From CAWCWK01 sp963842125 (lineage in GTDB: Bacteria > Pseudomonadota > Alphaproteobacteria > Rhizobiales > CAWCWK01): DNA of 64,000 nucleotides. The DNA is taken from the NCBI GenBank assembly GCA_963842125.1, contig CAWJFE010000005.1:434001-498000 (forward strand), read 5' to 3'. Shown one piece after another: positions 17,300-26,402 of the stretch. Below the pieces are notes generated by a model. That model saw only the letters and a list, made by a program, of their open reading frames with translations, had not been told where the DNA came from and searched no databases. Positions within the stretch are counted from its first letter, which is position 1, and each line of letters opens with the position of its first letter. The translations under genes were made by a program, and so were the position numbers.

Positions 17300-19494
17300 A
17301 TGAGCGACGTCACCGCGTCTGGCGCAAACGTACCGGCGACCGTCTCGTCCGAGACCGGCTCCGCGCCCGACGGCGCCTCGGGCGGCCTGCCGACGGGCCC
17401 GAGCGCGCTGGCGCAGGGCATCGGCGCGGCCAAGCTCGGCCTCGGCTTCCTGAAGCGCGGCGATCTCGGCCTCGCGCTGGGCGTGCTCGCCATCCTCGTC
17501 GTCCTCATCCTGCCGATGCCGGCGATGATGCTCGACTTCCTCCTCGCCATCTCGATCACCTTCTCGGTGCTCGTCATGATGACGGCGCTCTTCATCGCAC
17601 GCCGCTCGAATTCTCGTCCTTCCCGACCATCCTCCTCATCGCGACGATGATGCGCCTTGCGCTCAACCTCGCCTCGACGCGTCTCATCCTTTCCGAGGGC
17701 CACACGGGCACGGACGCCGCCGGCGAGGTCATCGAGGCGTTCGGCGGCTTCGTGATGGGCGGCAATCTCGTCATCGGCCTCATCGTCTTCGCGATTCTCG
17801 TCATCGTAAACTTCGTCGTCATCACCAAGGGTTCGGGCCGTATCGCCGAGGTCGCGGCACGCTTCACGCTCGACGCCATGCCCGGCAAGCAGATGGCGAT
17901 CGACGCCGATCTCTCGGCTGGCCTCATCGACGAGAAGCAGGCCAAGCTGCGCCGCGAGACGCTGGAGAACGAATCGTCCTTCTTCGGCGCCATGGACGGT
18001 GCATCGAAATTCGTGCGCGGCGATGCCATCGCCGGCCTTCTCATCACGGCCATCAACCTCGTCGGCGGCCTCGTCGTCGGCATGATGCAGAAGGACCTCT
18101 CCTTCGCCGAGGCCGGTCAGGTCTACTCGCTCCTCACGATCGGCGACGGCCTCGTCTCCCAGATCCCGTCCCTCATCGTCTCGACGGCGGCCGGTCTCCT
18201 CATCTCGAAAGCTGGCGTGAAGGGCGAGGCCGACAAGGCGCTCACCAGCCAGCTGTCGGGCTACCCGAAAGCGCTCGGCATGTCGTCGGGTGCGATGGCC
18301 TTCATGGCGTTCATGCCGGGCATTCCCTTCGTGCCCTTCATGTCGCTGGCAGGCCTGGCCGGATATCTCGCCTACACCTCGACGCGAAAGCAGCAGCGCG
18401 CTGTCGTCACCGAGATGGCCAAGGAAGCGCTCGAGGCGAACCCGCCCCCGCCCAAGGAAGCGCCGATCTCCGACACCCTCGCCATCGACGCGCTCAAGAT
18501 CGAGCTCGGCTACGGCCTTCTCAGCCTCATCAATGCCCGGGACGGGCAGGACAGGCTGTCGGAGCAGATCAAGGCGCTGCGCCGCCAGGTGGCGGGCGAG
18601 TTCGGCTTCGTCATGCCGCCGGTCCGCATCATCGACAACGTGCAGCTCGACGCCAACGCCTACGTCATCCGCGTCAAGGAGGTCGAATCCGGCCAGGGCA
18701 CGGTCTACCCCGACCAGTACATGGTCATGGACCCGCGCGGCGGGCGGGTGGAGCTGCCGGGCATCCACACGACCGAGCCGACGTTTGGCCTGCCCGCCAC
18801 CTGGATCGACGGGAACCTCCGAGACGAAGCCGCGATGAAGGGCTATACCGTCGTCGATCTCTCGACCGTGCTCTCGACGCATCTCACCGAGATCATCAAG
18901 GCCAACATGGACGAGCTCCTCACCTATGGGGACGTGCAGTCCAAGCTCGCCGACCTGCCCGAGCCGGAGAAGAAGCTCGCCGACGACCTCGTGCCGAGCC
19001 AGGTCAGCGTCACGGCCGTGCAGCGCGTGCTGCAGCAGCTCTTGGCCGAGCGGGTCTCGATCCGCGACTTCTCGACCATTCTCGAGGGCATTGCCGAGAT
19101 CGCGGGCTCGGTCTCCGATCCGGGGCAGATCGTGGAGCATGTGCGCGGTCGCCTCGCCCGGCAGATCTGCGCGCAGTACATGAGCCCCAACGGCTACCTG
19201 CCGCTCATCCAGATGAGCCCGCAATGGGAGGCCGCCTTCGCCGAGAGCATCGTCGGCGAGGGCCAGTCCAAACGCCTCACCATGGCGCCGTCCAAGCTGC
19301 AGGACTTCGTCATCGGCGTGCGCGACGCCTTCGAAGAGGCCGGTCAGCTCGGCGAGGTCCCCGTCCTCCTTACCTCAGGCCAGGCCCGCCCCTTCGTGCG
19401 CTCCATCGTCGAGCGGTTCCGCGCGCAGACGGCGGTGGTGAGCCAGAACGAGGTGCATCCGAGGGTGCGGCTGAAGACGGTGGCGAGCGTGTAG
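17300..19494 (+). pseudogene. flhA: Flagellar export apparatus protein FlhA, single-base frameshift
   Basis: FlhA is the large inner-membrane gate of the flagellar type III export apparatus. The first frame encodes residues 1 to about 101, including two membrane helices and SVLVMMTALFIA. The second resumes with PLEFSSFPTILLIATMMRLA and continues through the remaining helices and the full cytoplasmic domain. Joining them needs one extra base near 17600-17606, where GCACGCCGCTC would become GCACGCCCGCTC; the corrected product is about 731 aa. Because the sequence on both sides is perfectly conserved, a sequencing error in a C-run is as likely as a real mutation. The ATG at 17300 follows GGGGGT. 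No other flagellar gene is in the window. Confidence 0.88.
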
Positions 19495-19528
19495 GACGGT
19501 CGCGGAGCGCGCCATGGCGTTCCTGGAA

Positions 19529-19972
19529 CTACCCCGCGCGATGTCGCGGCAGCGAATCCCTGCCGAGGTGAAACGCCCGAAGCGCCTGAAAGATGAGGAG
19601 GCCGGCCGGTCCGAACAGGAAGACGAGCGGCAGGCACGGGACGACGAGCCAGAAGGCGATGCCGTCCCTCCGCGCGGTGCGACAGGCCCAGGCGCCGATG
19701 AAGAGATCGAAGGCGAGGAAGTGAACCCAGGCCGCAAGCGCCGCGTCTTCGTAAGAGAAGAGCTCCGTCACGGCCGCGAGCGTGCCGACGCCACCGCCGC
19801 TACTGGCCGCCGGCACGGCAAGAAGCGCGACGTATCCCAAAGACAGGACGACCGGCAGGAGAGTTCCTGCGATCCGGTCGGACCATTTCGGGATCGCGGG
19901 AGAGGCCAGAAGGAGAAACCACCCCGCCATGGCGACGACGCCGGCGAGGGAAAACCACATCTCTAAAGCCAT
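19529..19972 (-). CDS. ABA4-like (DUF4281) integral membrane protein
   Basis: A 147-residue protein with four predicted transmembrane helices (around 5-25, 38-57, 78-95 and 106-125). Segments such as FSYEDAALAAWVHFLAFDLF and RDGIAFWLVVPCLPLVFLFG match the ABA4-like/DUF4281 family, named for a plant neoxanthin-synthesis factor; bacterial function is unknown. I chose the internal ATG at 19972, since 21 additional N-terminal codons would run into the MarR operator region. It is divergent from the MarR gene, so MarR may regulate it. Confidence 0.75.
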   Translation of the reverse strand: MALEMWFSLAGVVAMAGWFLLLASPAIPKWSDRIAGTLLPVVLSLGYVALLAVPAASSGGGVGTLAAVTELFSYEDAALAAWVHFLAFDLFIGAWACRTARRDGIAFWLVVPCLPLVFLFGPAGLLIFQALRAFHLGRDSLPRHRAG

Positions 19973-20029
19973 CTCGAATATCCAGCCTCGCGTGACGATC
20001 CTCCCGTTTCTCGTGCATAACGCTTGCAC

Positions 20030-20046
20030 ACGCAAGCTACTTGCGT
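20030..20046. promoter_or_regulatory. Perfect palindromic MarR-type operator
   Basis: ACGCAAG (20030-20036) and CTTGCGT (20040-20046) form a perfect 7-3-7 inverted repeat, with a third related half site, AACGCTTGC, at 20019-20027. The repeat ends two bases before the AAGGAG of the MarR gene (20048-20053) and lies in the shared control region with the divergent ABA4-like gene. Confidence 0.65.
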
Positions 20047-20058
20047 TAAGGAGTTGGA

Positions 20059-20505
20059 ATGACCGACCAGCACACCATCAATGCCTTGCGCCTGCTCCAA
20101 GCCGCGGATGATTTTCGGGCGGGCTTGTCCCACGAAGTGGCGGCCGTTCACGGCATCTCGGTGAACGAGTTCCTGTTGATGCTCCATCTCGAGCGCGCGG
20201 CCGCGAGCCGGTTGTCCCGTGTCGACCTGGCGAAGCGGATGCATGTCAGCGCGTCCACCATCACTCGCATGGCGGCTCCGATGGAGAAGATCGGCCTCGT
20301 CGATCGCGAGGTCGATGACCGTGATGCGAGGTTGGCATTCGTCGTCATCACGGAGGCCGGCCGCACGAAGCTGTCCGAAGCCAAAGCGACGTTCGCGAAG
20401 CGTGCGGGCTACCTCTTCGACGACCGCTGGGAGGACGCAGAGGTCGAACGGTTCGCATCCATGCTACGCCGCCTGATCGCCGGATCGGGCGATACGCTCG
20501 CCTGA
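20059..20505 (+). CDS. MarR-family transcriptional regulator
   Basis: A 148-residue winged-helix DNA-binding protein. The core is typical of MarR: dimerisation helices at both ends and a winged helix at about 35-105, with SRVDLAKRMHVSASTITRM as the helix-turn-helix and DDRDARLAFVVITEAGR as the wing. A strong AAGGAG lies five bases upstream of the start. The palindrome at 20030-20046 directly before the gene suggests autorepression and control of the divergent membrane protein. The ligand is unknown. Confidence 0.9.
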   Translation: MTDQHTINALRLLQAADDFRAGLSHEVAAVHGISVNEFLLMLHLERAAASRLSRVDLAKRMHVSASTITRMAAPMEKIGLVDREVDDRDARLAFVVITEAGRTKLSEAKATFAKRAGYLFDDRWEDAEVERFASMLRRLIAGSGDTLA

Positions 20506-20550
20506 ACGACGTCAGATGGCGTTTTCGCGGGCGTGCCTCGTAACCGCAGC

Positions 20551-21021
20551 CTAACGATACCGCCCGGCGGTGATGAACTCGGAGAAGGCCTCGCACCAGA
20601 CGATGACGGTCGTGTAGTCCTCGATGTCTACGCCGGCGGGCACGTCGAGGATGAAGCCGTCGAAGGTCTTCACGTCCCCGATCAGGGCCGCGTTAGCCTT
20701 GATCGGCTCGAACTCGTCCTCGTGCTCGACGAACCGGTCGATGAGGTAGACCTTGTAGTCAGGGCCGGGGGCCAGCCTGCCCTCGTGGACGATCTGCGCG
20801 GACCCGACCGAGATCGCCCCTTCGCCCCAGTGCAGGGCGTCCGAGCCGCGCAAGTCCCGGGTCAACTCGACACGGTACTCGGCATCCCGCGCACTGTCCG
20901 CAAGGACGACTGTGTCCACCGATGGCGGGGCCGTCAGAATCGGAAGAAAGTAGACGCCCAGCCCGAATCCGACGGCGAGCGCCGCCACATGGGTTACCGC
21001 CAGAATCAGCAGCTTGATCAT
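20551..21021 (-). CDS. DM13 domain membrane-anchored protein
   Basis: A 156-residue protein with an N-terminal membrane anchor (residues about 3-28) and a C-terminal DM13 domain covering about 50-156. The conserved cysteine is in the family motif VIVWCEAFSEFI near the end. DM13 domains are proposed to take part in redox or hydroxylation chemistry outside the cytoplasm, but this is not demonstrated for bacterial members. It converges on the MarR gene and shows no operon partner. Confidence 0.85.
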   Translation of the reverse strand: MIKLLILAVTHVAALAVGFGLGVYFLPILTAPPSVDTVVLADSARDAEYRVELTRDLRGSDALHWGEGAISVGSAQIVHEGRLAPGPDYKVYLIDRFVEHEDEFEPIKANAALIGDVKTFDGFILDVPAGVDIEDYTTVIVWCEAFSEFITAGRYR

Positions 21022-21201
21022 GCTCGATCCCCAGTCGAATGGCGGCCATCAGGGCGATGACGGGTCGCTGTCTCACGCCATTCGGGCTCTTCGAGCCTTA
21101 CGGAAACATGAGGCTGTGGCAAGGAGAAATCCCGAAATTTGTCCGTGCCCGAAAGGTCGGGATCCTTGGTGCCACCGCAGCGAGGGGGGTCGCCGCGCGC
21201 C

Positions 21202-21681
21202 CTACCGCGACGCCTCCATAGGCAGGAACAGTCCCCAAGCACTCTCGCGCGGTGCGCCGGTGACCTCGAACCCGGCCTTCCGATAGGCCGCGATAGCGCG
21301 GGCGTTGGCGGGGTGCGGGTCGACCGCGAGCGTGGGGGCACCGGCGGCGAAGAGCTCCGCCATACGCTGCGCGATGAACGCCGATCCGTGGCCGCGACCG
21401 ATCATGGCGGGATCGCCGATGAACTGGTCCGTGCCGCGCGAACCGGACGGGAGGGAGCCGAAATGGTGCCCCTCCCATCCGTGGACGTCGTAGTCCTGCA
21501 GGAAGGCGAAGGGTATGCCGTCCGCCTCGACGATGCGCATCGCCAGGCGGGGATCGCGAAGGTCTGCGGCGGTGTAGGGCGTGCTCGCTTCCCACCATTC
21601 GGCCACATGCGGCGCGCGGCGCCATGCGTCGAGGAGTCCGAAGTCGTCGGTCGTGACAGGACGGAAGCGATAGGTCGGCAT
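21202..21681 (-). CDS. GNAT acetyltransferase, aminoglycoside 6'-N-acetyltransferase-like
   Basis: A 159-residue single-domain GNAT protein. The acetyl-CoA binding loop is MIGRGHGSAFI near residue 92-102, and the strand FAFLQDYDVHGWEGHHFG and the C-terminal NARAIAAYRKAGFEV are typical of the AAC(6')/siderophore-type branch. The substrate cannot be assigned, and the aminoglycoside label is similarity only. It is divergent from the dienelactone hydrolase gene. Confidence 0.8.
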   Translation of the reverse strand: MPTYRFRPVTTDDFGLLDAWRRAPHVAEWWEASTPYTAADLRDPRLAMRIVEADGIPFAFLQDYDVHGWEGHHFGSLPSGSRGTDQFIGDPAMIGRGHGSAFIAQRMAELFAAGAPTLAVDPHPANARAIAAYRKAGFEVTGAPRESAWGLFLPMEASR

Positions 21682-21800
21682 GGCACCACTGGTGAGGGGT
21701 TCAAACGAGCGGATCGACCGGTCCTGCCAGGGGAAAAATGTCGCACGACGCGGTGGCGCGGGCGTAGTAAATCAGATCGCATCGATAGGGAGAAACGTTC

Positions 21801-22716
21801 ATGAACGAACATACGCCAACACGTCGCCTGACCGCCGCAGACTTCGACCAGGAATTGCTCGACCTCTACGACTACTACGCGCACGGCAAGATCTCGAAGC
21901 GCGAGTTCCTCGACCGCGCGGGCCGGTGGGCCGTGGGCGGGGTGACGGCGGCGATGATCTTGGGGACGCTCGCGCCGAACTACGCGCTGGCTCAGCAGGT
22001 CGCCGAGGACGATCCCGACATCGTGGGTGAGGACATCACCTATCAGAGCCCCAACGGCACGGGCGAGATCACCGCCTATCTCGCGCGCCCGGCCGAGGTC
22101 GATGCCGACCGCCCGCCGGCCGCCGTGCTCGTCGTCCATGAGAACCGGGGCCTCAATCCCTACATTCGAGACGTGGTGCGGCGCCTCGCCAAGGCGGGCT
22201 TCGTCGCGATGGGGCCCGACGGGCTCTCGTCGCTGGGCGGCTACCCCGGCACCGATGACGAGGGCCGCGAGATGCAGCGGAGCCTCGATCAGGACGCGCT
22301 CCTCAACGACTTCTTCGCGGGCTTCGAGTATCTCCAGGCGCTCGAGGGCACGAACGGCAAGGTGGGTGCGACGGGCTTCTGCTATGGCGGCGGCGTCGTG
22401 AACAAGCTCGCCATCGCCTACCCCGAGATGGCCGCCGGCGTTCCCTTCTACGGCGCATCGCCCGACAGCACGCAGGTCGCCACAGATCGAGGCGCCGCTC
22501 ATGATCCAGCTCGCCGCGCTCGACCAGCGGATCAACGCGATGTGGCCGGACTACCAGAAGGCGCTGGAGGAAAACGACAAGCGCTACGAGGCGCACATCT
22601 ATCCGGGCGTGAACCACGGCTTCCACAACGACACCACGCCCCGCTACGACGAGGAGGCCGCAATGCTCGCCGAAGAGCGCATGGTCGCCTGGTTCCGCAC
22701 CTACCTGGCCGGTTGA
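21801..22716 (+). pseudogene. Exported dienelactone hydrolase-family protein, single-base frameshift
   Basis: Alpha/beta hydrolase of the DLH family; a hydrophobic N-terminal segment after KREFLDRAGRW (residues about 45-65) looks like an export signal. The nucleophile motif GFCYGG is in the first frame; INAMWPDY and the histidine motif GVNHGFHND are in the second. Removing one base near 22483 (CCACAGATC to CCAAGATC) joins the two and restores the usual VAKIEAPL sequence, giving about 304 aa. The clean restoration suggests a one-base insertion, whether real or a sequencing artefact. The physiological substrate is unknown. A strong hairpin follows. Confidence 0.85.
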
Positions 22717-22721
22717 GCGAC

Positions 22722-22748
22722 GTCGCACCCGTCTCCGGCGGGTGCGAC
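22722..22748 (+). terminator. Strong hairpin terminator after the dienelactone hydrolase gene
   Basis: GTCGCACCCG and CGGGTGCGAC form a perfect 10-bp stem with a 7-nt loop, starting 5 bp after the stop codon. There is no long T-run, which is common for GC-rich genomes. Confidence 0.6.
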
Positions 22749-22872
22749 AGCGTTCCATCGAGAGAGCGGTGGCCTCGATCGACAGCCTCGACGGGGCCGT
22801 CGGGGCCTGCCGTCGAACGACGCGCTGACGGCGCGCTCCACGGATGCGTGCTGCGGGTCTATAGAGCAGACC

Positions 22873-23634
22873 ATGCCGAACACCCGTCTCCGCTCCTATA
22901 TGATCTGCACGACCCCGCGCAGCGGCAGCACGCTGCTTTGCGCCTTGCTCAAGGCTACGGGCGTGGCCGGTCGGCCGAACTCGCACTTTCATCAGCCGTC
23001 GCTCGACCGATGGTTGGACGTCTTCGGACTGAGCGCCGAGCGGTTTGCCTCGCGAGAGGAGGCGCTCCGGTCGGCGTTCGCGGCCGCGTTCGAGCAAGGG
23101 AGCGGTGGCACCGACGTCTTCGGGTTGCGCATGCAGCGCGGCAGCTTTCCATACTTCATGGAGCAACTCGGGCGGCTTCATCCGACCGCGACCAGCGACG
23201 TCGCGCGCATCGAGGCCGCGTTCGGTCCGACGCTGTTCATCCACCTCGCGCGAGCGGACAAGCTCGCTCAGGCGGTCTCCCGGGTGATGGCGGAGCAGAC
23301 CGGGCTCTGGCATCGCGCGGCGGATGGCTCCGAACTCGAACGCCTCGGCCCGTCCCATGAGCCCCAATACGATCGGGACGCCATCGCGCGCCACCTGACG
23401 GACCTCGGCGCACTCGATACCGCGTGGGAAGATTGGTTCGCGCGCGAGGGCCTCGCACCCCTGCGGATCGGCTACGATGATCTGGCCGCCGATCCCCAAA
23501 GCACCCTGGCACGCGTTCTCGGCGCGCTCGGCCTCGACCCCGCCAGAGCGCAAGGCATGGAGCCACCGACTGCGAAGCTGGCGAGTGCGACGAGCCGGGA
23601 CTGGACGGATCGCTTCGAAGCCGGTGTGCCGTGA
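22873..23634 (+). CDS. Stf0-type sulfotransferase
   Basis: A 253-residue member of the Stf0 family, whose founder transfers sulfate from PAPS to trehalose in mycobacteria. The 5'-phosphosulfate binding loop is seen at the N terminus as CTTPRSGSTLL (residues about 12-22), followed by PNSHFHQPS; the 3'-phosphate region around IHLARADKLAQAVS lies mid-protein. The length is typical. The acceptor in alphaproteobacteria is not known, though a sulfated glycan or lipid is plausible. It stands alone, and only its sulfate chemistry links it to the sulfur island 10 kb downstream. Confidence 0.85.
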   Translation: MPNTRLRSYMICTTPRSGSTLLCALLKATGVAGRPNSHFHQPSLDRWLDVFGLSAERFASREEALRSAFAAAFEQGSGGTDVFGLRMQRGSFPYFMEQLGRLHPTATSDVARIEAAFGPTLFIHLARADKLAQAVSRVMAEQTGLWHRAADGSELERLGPSHEPQYDRDAIARHLTDLGALDTAWEDWFAREGLAPLRIGYDDLAADPQSTLARVLGALGLDPARAQGMEPPTAKLASATSRDWTDRFEAGVP

Positions 23635-23737
23635 ACAGGGGCGGGTCGGCGTGTTTAGCCACTCGGTACGGGCCAGTTCGTGATGAGGCTCCAGAGCCGT
23701 TCCTGCAAACATCGGCCCGGCGTTCCCCCCTCCTCCT

Positions 23738-23893
23738 CGTCATCCTCAAGCACCGACCCGAGGATCCCGAGTGTTGATTGCATGGTGCTGATCGGAGTCT
23801 GACCAGTAGAGGTCGTGAGATCGATCGGGAGATCGGACGCAGGTCTCACCTGTAGCGCCTCTGGATCCTCGGGTCGGTGCCCGAGAATGATGG
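23738..23893. repeat. MITE-like element, copy 1, with about 30-bp terminal inverted repeats
   Basis: The left end (23738-23767, containing CACCGACCCGAGGATCC) and the right end (23863-23893, containing GGATCCTCGGGTCGGTG) are inverted copies with a few mismatches. The 156-bp element has no coding capacity. Its boundaries and tail (GGCTGGAGG) resemble those of a 158-bp element at 31228-31385. It occupies most of the 372-bp gap between the sulfotransferase and the acetyltransferase; the rest of that gap shows nothing recognisable. Confidence 0.6.
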
Positions 23894-24006
23894 CTGGAGG
23901 TCGGGTTGCCTACCGGACTGTGCTGATCGATTGGGGCATAGCACCAGACGGATGGCGAGCCTGCACGCTATCCGGCGCGGCTCAAGCCCACGTAGAGCTC
24001 GAGCCG

Positions 24007-24492
24007 TTAGATCAGCGGCTTACGGAACGTCATCTTGTCGTCGCCGTCGGCCCAATAGTCGCGAATGCGCGCTTCCAGTTCGTAGCCCTGCTTGGCGTAG
24101 AACTCGCGCGCGAGAACGAAGTCGTCGCAGCCGGACGTATCTACGATGAGGATACGCACGCCACCGCGTGCCTTCAGTTCCGCTTCGAGCCGCTCCGTCA
24201 TGCGCGCGCCGAGACCGCCGCCCTGATGGGCCGGTAACACCGCGAGCGCCAGCATGTTCCACGTACCGTGCGCAAGTTGTTCGGGTGCCGCAAAGCATAG
24301 CCCGACCGGTTCGCCGTCGAGCGTGGCCGTCAGCCAGAGATCGGCTGGTTCATCGCCAAGGAAGCTCTCGATCATGTCGGGCAGCCTATCGGACGGAAAA
24401 AGCTCCGTGCCATCGAGGACGGCTTGCAGAGCGCGAAGGTCGGTGCGTCTCATCGAACGGACTTCGGTCCGCGACTGTTCGATCTTGGTCAT
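24007..24492 (-). CDS. GNAT-family N-acetyltransferase
   Basis: A 161-residue single-domain acetyltransferase. The acetyl-CoA pyrophosphate loop is QGGGLGARM near residue 90, preceded by the strand WNMLALAVLPAH. The C-terminal half contains FYAKQGYE, typical of GNAT folds acting on small molecules or protein N termini. The substrate is unknown. It stands alone between a MITE-like repeat and a gene-poor kilobase. Confidence 0.85.
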   Translation of the reverse strand: MTKIEQSRTEVRSMRRTDLRALQAVLDGTELFPSDRLPDMIESFLGDEPADLWLTATLDGEPVGLCFAAPEQLAHGTWNMLALAVLPAHQGGGLGARMTERLEAELKARGGVRILIVDTSGCDDFVLAREFYAKQGYELEARIRDYWADGDDKMTFRKPLI

Positions 24493-24751
24493 GGATATCG
24501 CTCGAGTTCAGGATGCACGGAACCGTCCGCCCGCACTGGCCGAACGGCGGTCGTCTCCACGCTTCCGAAGACTGCAGACGGACCGGATCGCGCATCGCGT
24601 CGATCGGCCTCTTTCGTCCGAACTTGGAACTAGCGCTCGCCCGCAATCGCCAACATGAAAGCTCTTATGCCAGGCCCTTGCCCGGCTGGAAGCGAGGTAT
24701 CGGAGCACGGCGCCCACGGCGACCGGGCCCACTGTTCTGGCATATGCCCTA

Positions 24752-24779
24752 TCGATGATGGCCTTCGCATCGAATTTTT
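24752..24779 (+). terminator. Orphan intrinsic-terminator-like hairpin
   Basis: TCGATG and CATCGA form a 6-bp stem with a 10-nt loop, followed immediately by ATTTTT. No plus-strand gene ends within 1 kb upstream (the nearest is the sulfotransferase at 23634), so the element could terminate an unannotated RNA. The stem is short. Confidence 0.4.
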
Positions 24780-24836
24780 CTTGCCACTGTGCAACTTATG
24801 TGGCGTTCAGCTTCTCCCGAAGCGGTTAGAACTTGC

Positions 24837-24893
24837 GCGCCCCACCCCATGAGGCACCGTGCTCCGGAACCGGGATCACGTGGGGTGGGGTGC
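24837..24893. other. Long intergenic hairpin, candidate structured RNA element
   Basis: GCGCCCCACCCCA (24837-24849) pairs with TGGGGTGGGGTGC (24881-24893) over 13 bp with one G-U. Inside the loop, CGTG/CACG and TCCGG/CCGGGA form a second stem. It is either a structured RNA, a protein-binding palindrome or a degenerate repeat; sequence alone does not decide. Confidence 0.4.
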
Positions 24894-25462
24894 GGCGCCT
24901 GCGTCCTGGGGTTGGGTTGACCCTGGGTCCCGGGGGGTCGCGGGATCATCGGCCCGTCGGATACTACGATCCGGCCGCGTCCGCGGTGCGAAAGCGCCGT
25001 GACGATGCTTAAGGCGCGTGTTCCCGCCCATCGTTCGTCGCCCGCTCGACGGGTGGCGGCGGGGGCCGGGCACGGCCGAAGCGCCACGGTCTCGCGAACG
25101 GGCGGCTCAGCCGTCACAAGTCGTCGCTTATGCGGGGGCGGCCTCGGGCCGAGCTTGCCACATCAGTCAGGCCCGTAGAACGGGTCGCGGCCTCTGGGTC
25201 GCTCCCGCGCCTTCGCGGTTTGGGATGAGAGCTAGGTCCACCCTCGCGAGCCGGCGGCACGCGGGGCCTTTCGTGCTAGTCCGAGGCATCGGACGAGACG
25301 GGGAAGGCGGTCAGGTTGTCGCGGGCGGGCGACGAGAGTGCGATGCGGCATGGTCGGGCGGAGCCTGCGCCCTATCCTCATCGGCAGAGCGCAGGCGCCA
25401 TCGCGGCGTAGGCGCGAGGCGGCCTGCCATTCCGGTGCGCCGCGCCCTTACGAGGATATTCC

Positions 25463-26293
25463 ATGGCTCATCCCAATCGCGCAGACACATCGGTCTTGTC
25501 GGAAGCTGGTCAGACGACCCGTCGCCGCTTCCTCACGACGGCGGCGCTCGGCGCCGGCACGATCACGGTCCTCGGTTGGGGTATGGGCCGTGCGCTGGCG
25601 GCGGCGCATTCGGACGCCGACGTCTTCGAGACCGCGTCGGGCACGATCACGGTCCATCCGGTCGCCCACGCCTCCTTCGTGATGGAGACGCCGGCCGGCA
25701 CGATCTATGCCGATCCCGTCGGTGAGGCCTCGGCCTATGCGGATTTCCCCGCGCCCGACCTCATCCTCGTCACCCATGAGCATGGCGACCACTACAATGC
25801 CGAGACGCTGGCCGCGCTGATGGGCGAGGGGACGGTGCTCGTCGTCAACCCGGCCGTCCACGCGATGCTGTCCGACGACATGAAGGCTCGCGCGACGTCG
25901 ATCGGCAACGGCGAATCGACCGAGGCGCTCGGCGTCACCATCGACGCGATCCCGGCCTACAACATCACCGAAGGCCGGCTCGACTTCCATCCGGAAGGGC
26001 GCGACAACGGCTATGTGCTGACCGTCGATGGCTTCCGCGTCTACATCTCGGGCGATACCGAGGACACGGCCGAGATGCGCGCGCTCGAGAACATCGACCT
26101 CGCCTTTCTCTGCATGAACCTGCCCTTCACGATGACGGCCGAAGCGGCGGCCTCGGCAGTCGCCGAGTTCCAGCCGAAAGCCGTCTATCCCTATCACTAT
26201 CGCGGTCGCGACAACGGCACGCAGGATCCGGCCGAGTTCGCCGCCATGGTCGGCGATGCCGCCGAGGTGAAGATGGGCGACTGGTACGGCTAG
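25463..26293 (+). CDS. Tat-exported metallo-beta-lactamase-fold hydrolase
   Basis: A 276-residue protein with a twin-arginine signal (TTRRRFLTTAALGAG, residues about 18-32, then a hydrophobic stretch ending in ALAAAH near 49), so the enzyme folds with its metal ions before export to the periplasm. The hydrolase domain has THEHGDHY near residue 109, the UlaG-like metal motif, and later ISGDTEDT and YHYRG. Similar proteins are annotated as MBL-fold hydrolases of unknown substrate. An ATG preceded by GAGGATATTCC sets the start. Confidence 0.85.
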   Translation: MAHPNRADTSVLSEAGQTTRRRFLTTAALGAGTITVLGWGMGRALAAAHSDADVFETASGTITVHPVAHASFVMETPAGTIYADPVGEASAYADFPAPDLILVTHEHGDHYNAETLAALMGEGTVLVVNPAVHAMLSDDMKARATSIGNGESTEALGVTIDAIPAYNITEGRLDFHPEGRDNGYVLTVDGFRVYISGDTEDTAEMRALENIDLAFLCMNLPFTMTAEAAASAVAEFQPKAVYPYHYRGRDNGTQDPAEFAAMVGDAAEVKMGDWYG

Positions 26294-26328
26294 TGCTCGA
26301 GCTGCTATAGAGCCTGACCTAACGAGAA

Positions 26329-26356
26329 GCCCGCGCGGTCTACCCATCGCGCGGGC
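26329..26356 (+). terminator. Intrinsic-type terminator after the metallo-hydrolase gene
   Basis: GCCCGCGCG and CGCGCGGGC form a perfect 9-bp stem with a 10-nt loop in the 109-bp gap before the Nudix gene. It is preceded by GAA but lacks a strong T-run. Confidence 0.55.
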
Positions 26357-26402
26357 GTTGAATGGATGAGGATCGCCAGGGCGATCCGGGAATGGACGAG
26401 AC

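Larger units (their letters stand above)
24493..25462. other. Gene-poor region of about 970 bp
   Basis: No reading frame here has a recognisable domain or consistent codon use in either strand. It contains a terminator-like hairpin with T-run (24752-24779), a long G/C-rich hairpin (24837-24893) and an unusual G-run-rich stretch at about 24880-24955. The last 200 bp presumably include the promoter of the metallo-hydrolase gene. I found no tRNA, tmRNA tag or RNase P signature in it. Confidence 0.6.

Noticed and set aside
17215..19224. A 669-codon minus-strand frame opposite flhA
   Set aside because: Antisense shadow, charged repetitive composition; the opposite strand is clearly FlhA.
24493..25462. 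tmRNA, RNase P RNA or other standard structured RNA in the gene-poor region
   Set aside because: I found neither the alanine-tag coding sequence nor the RNase P conserved core; only the generic hairpins reported remain.
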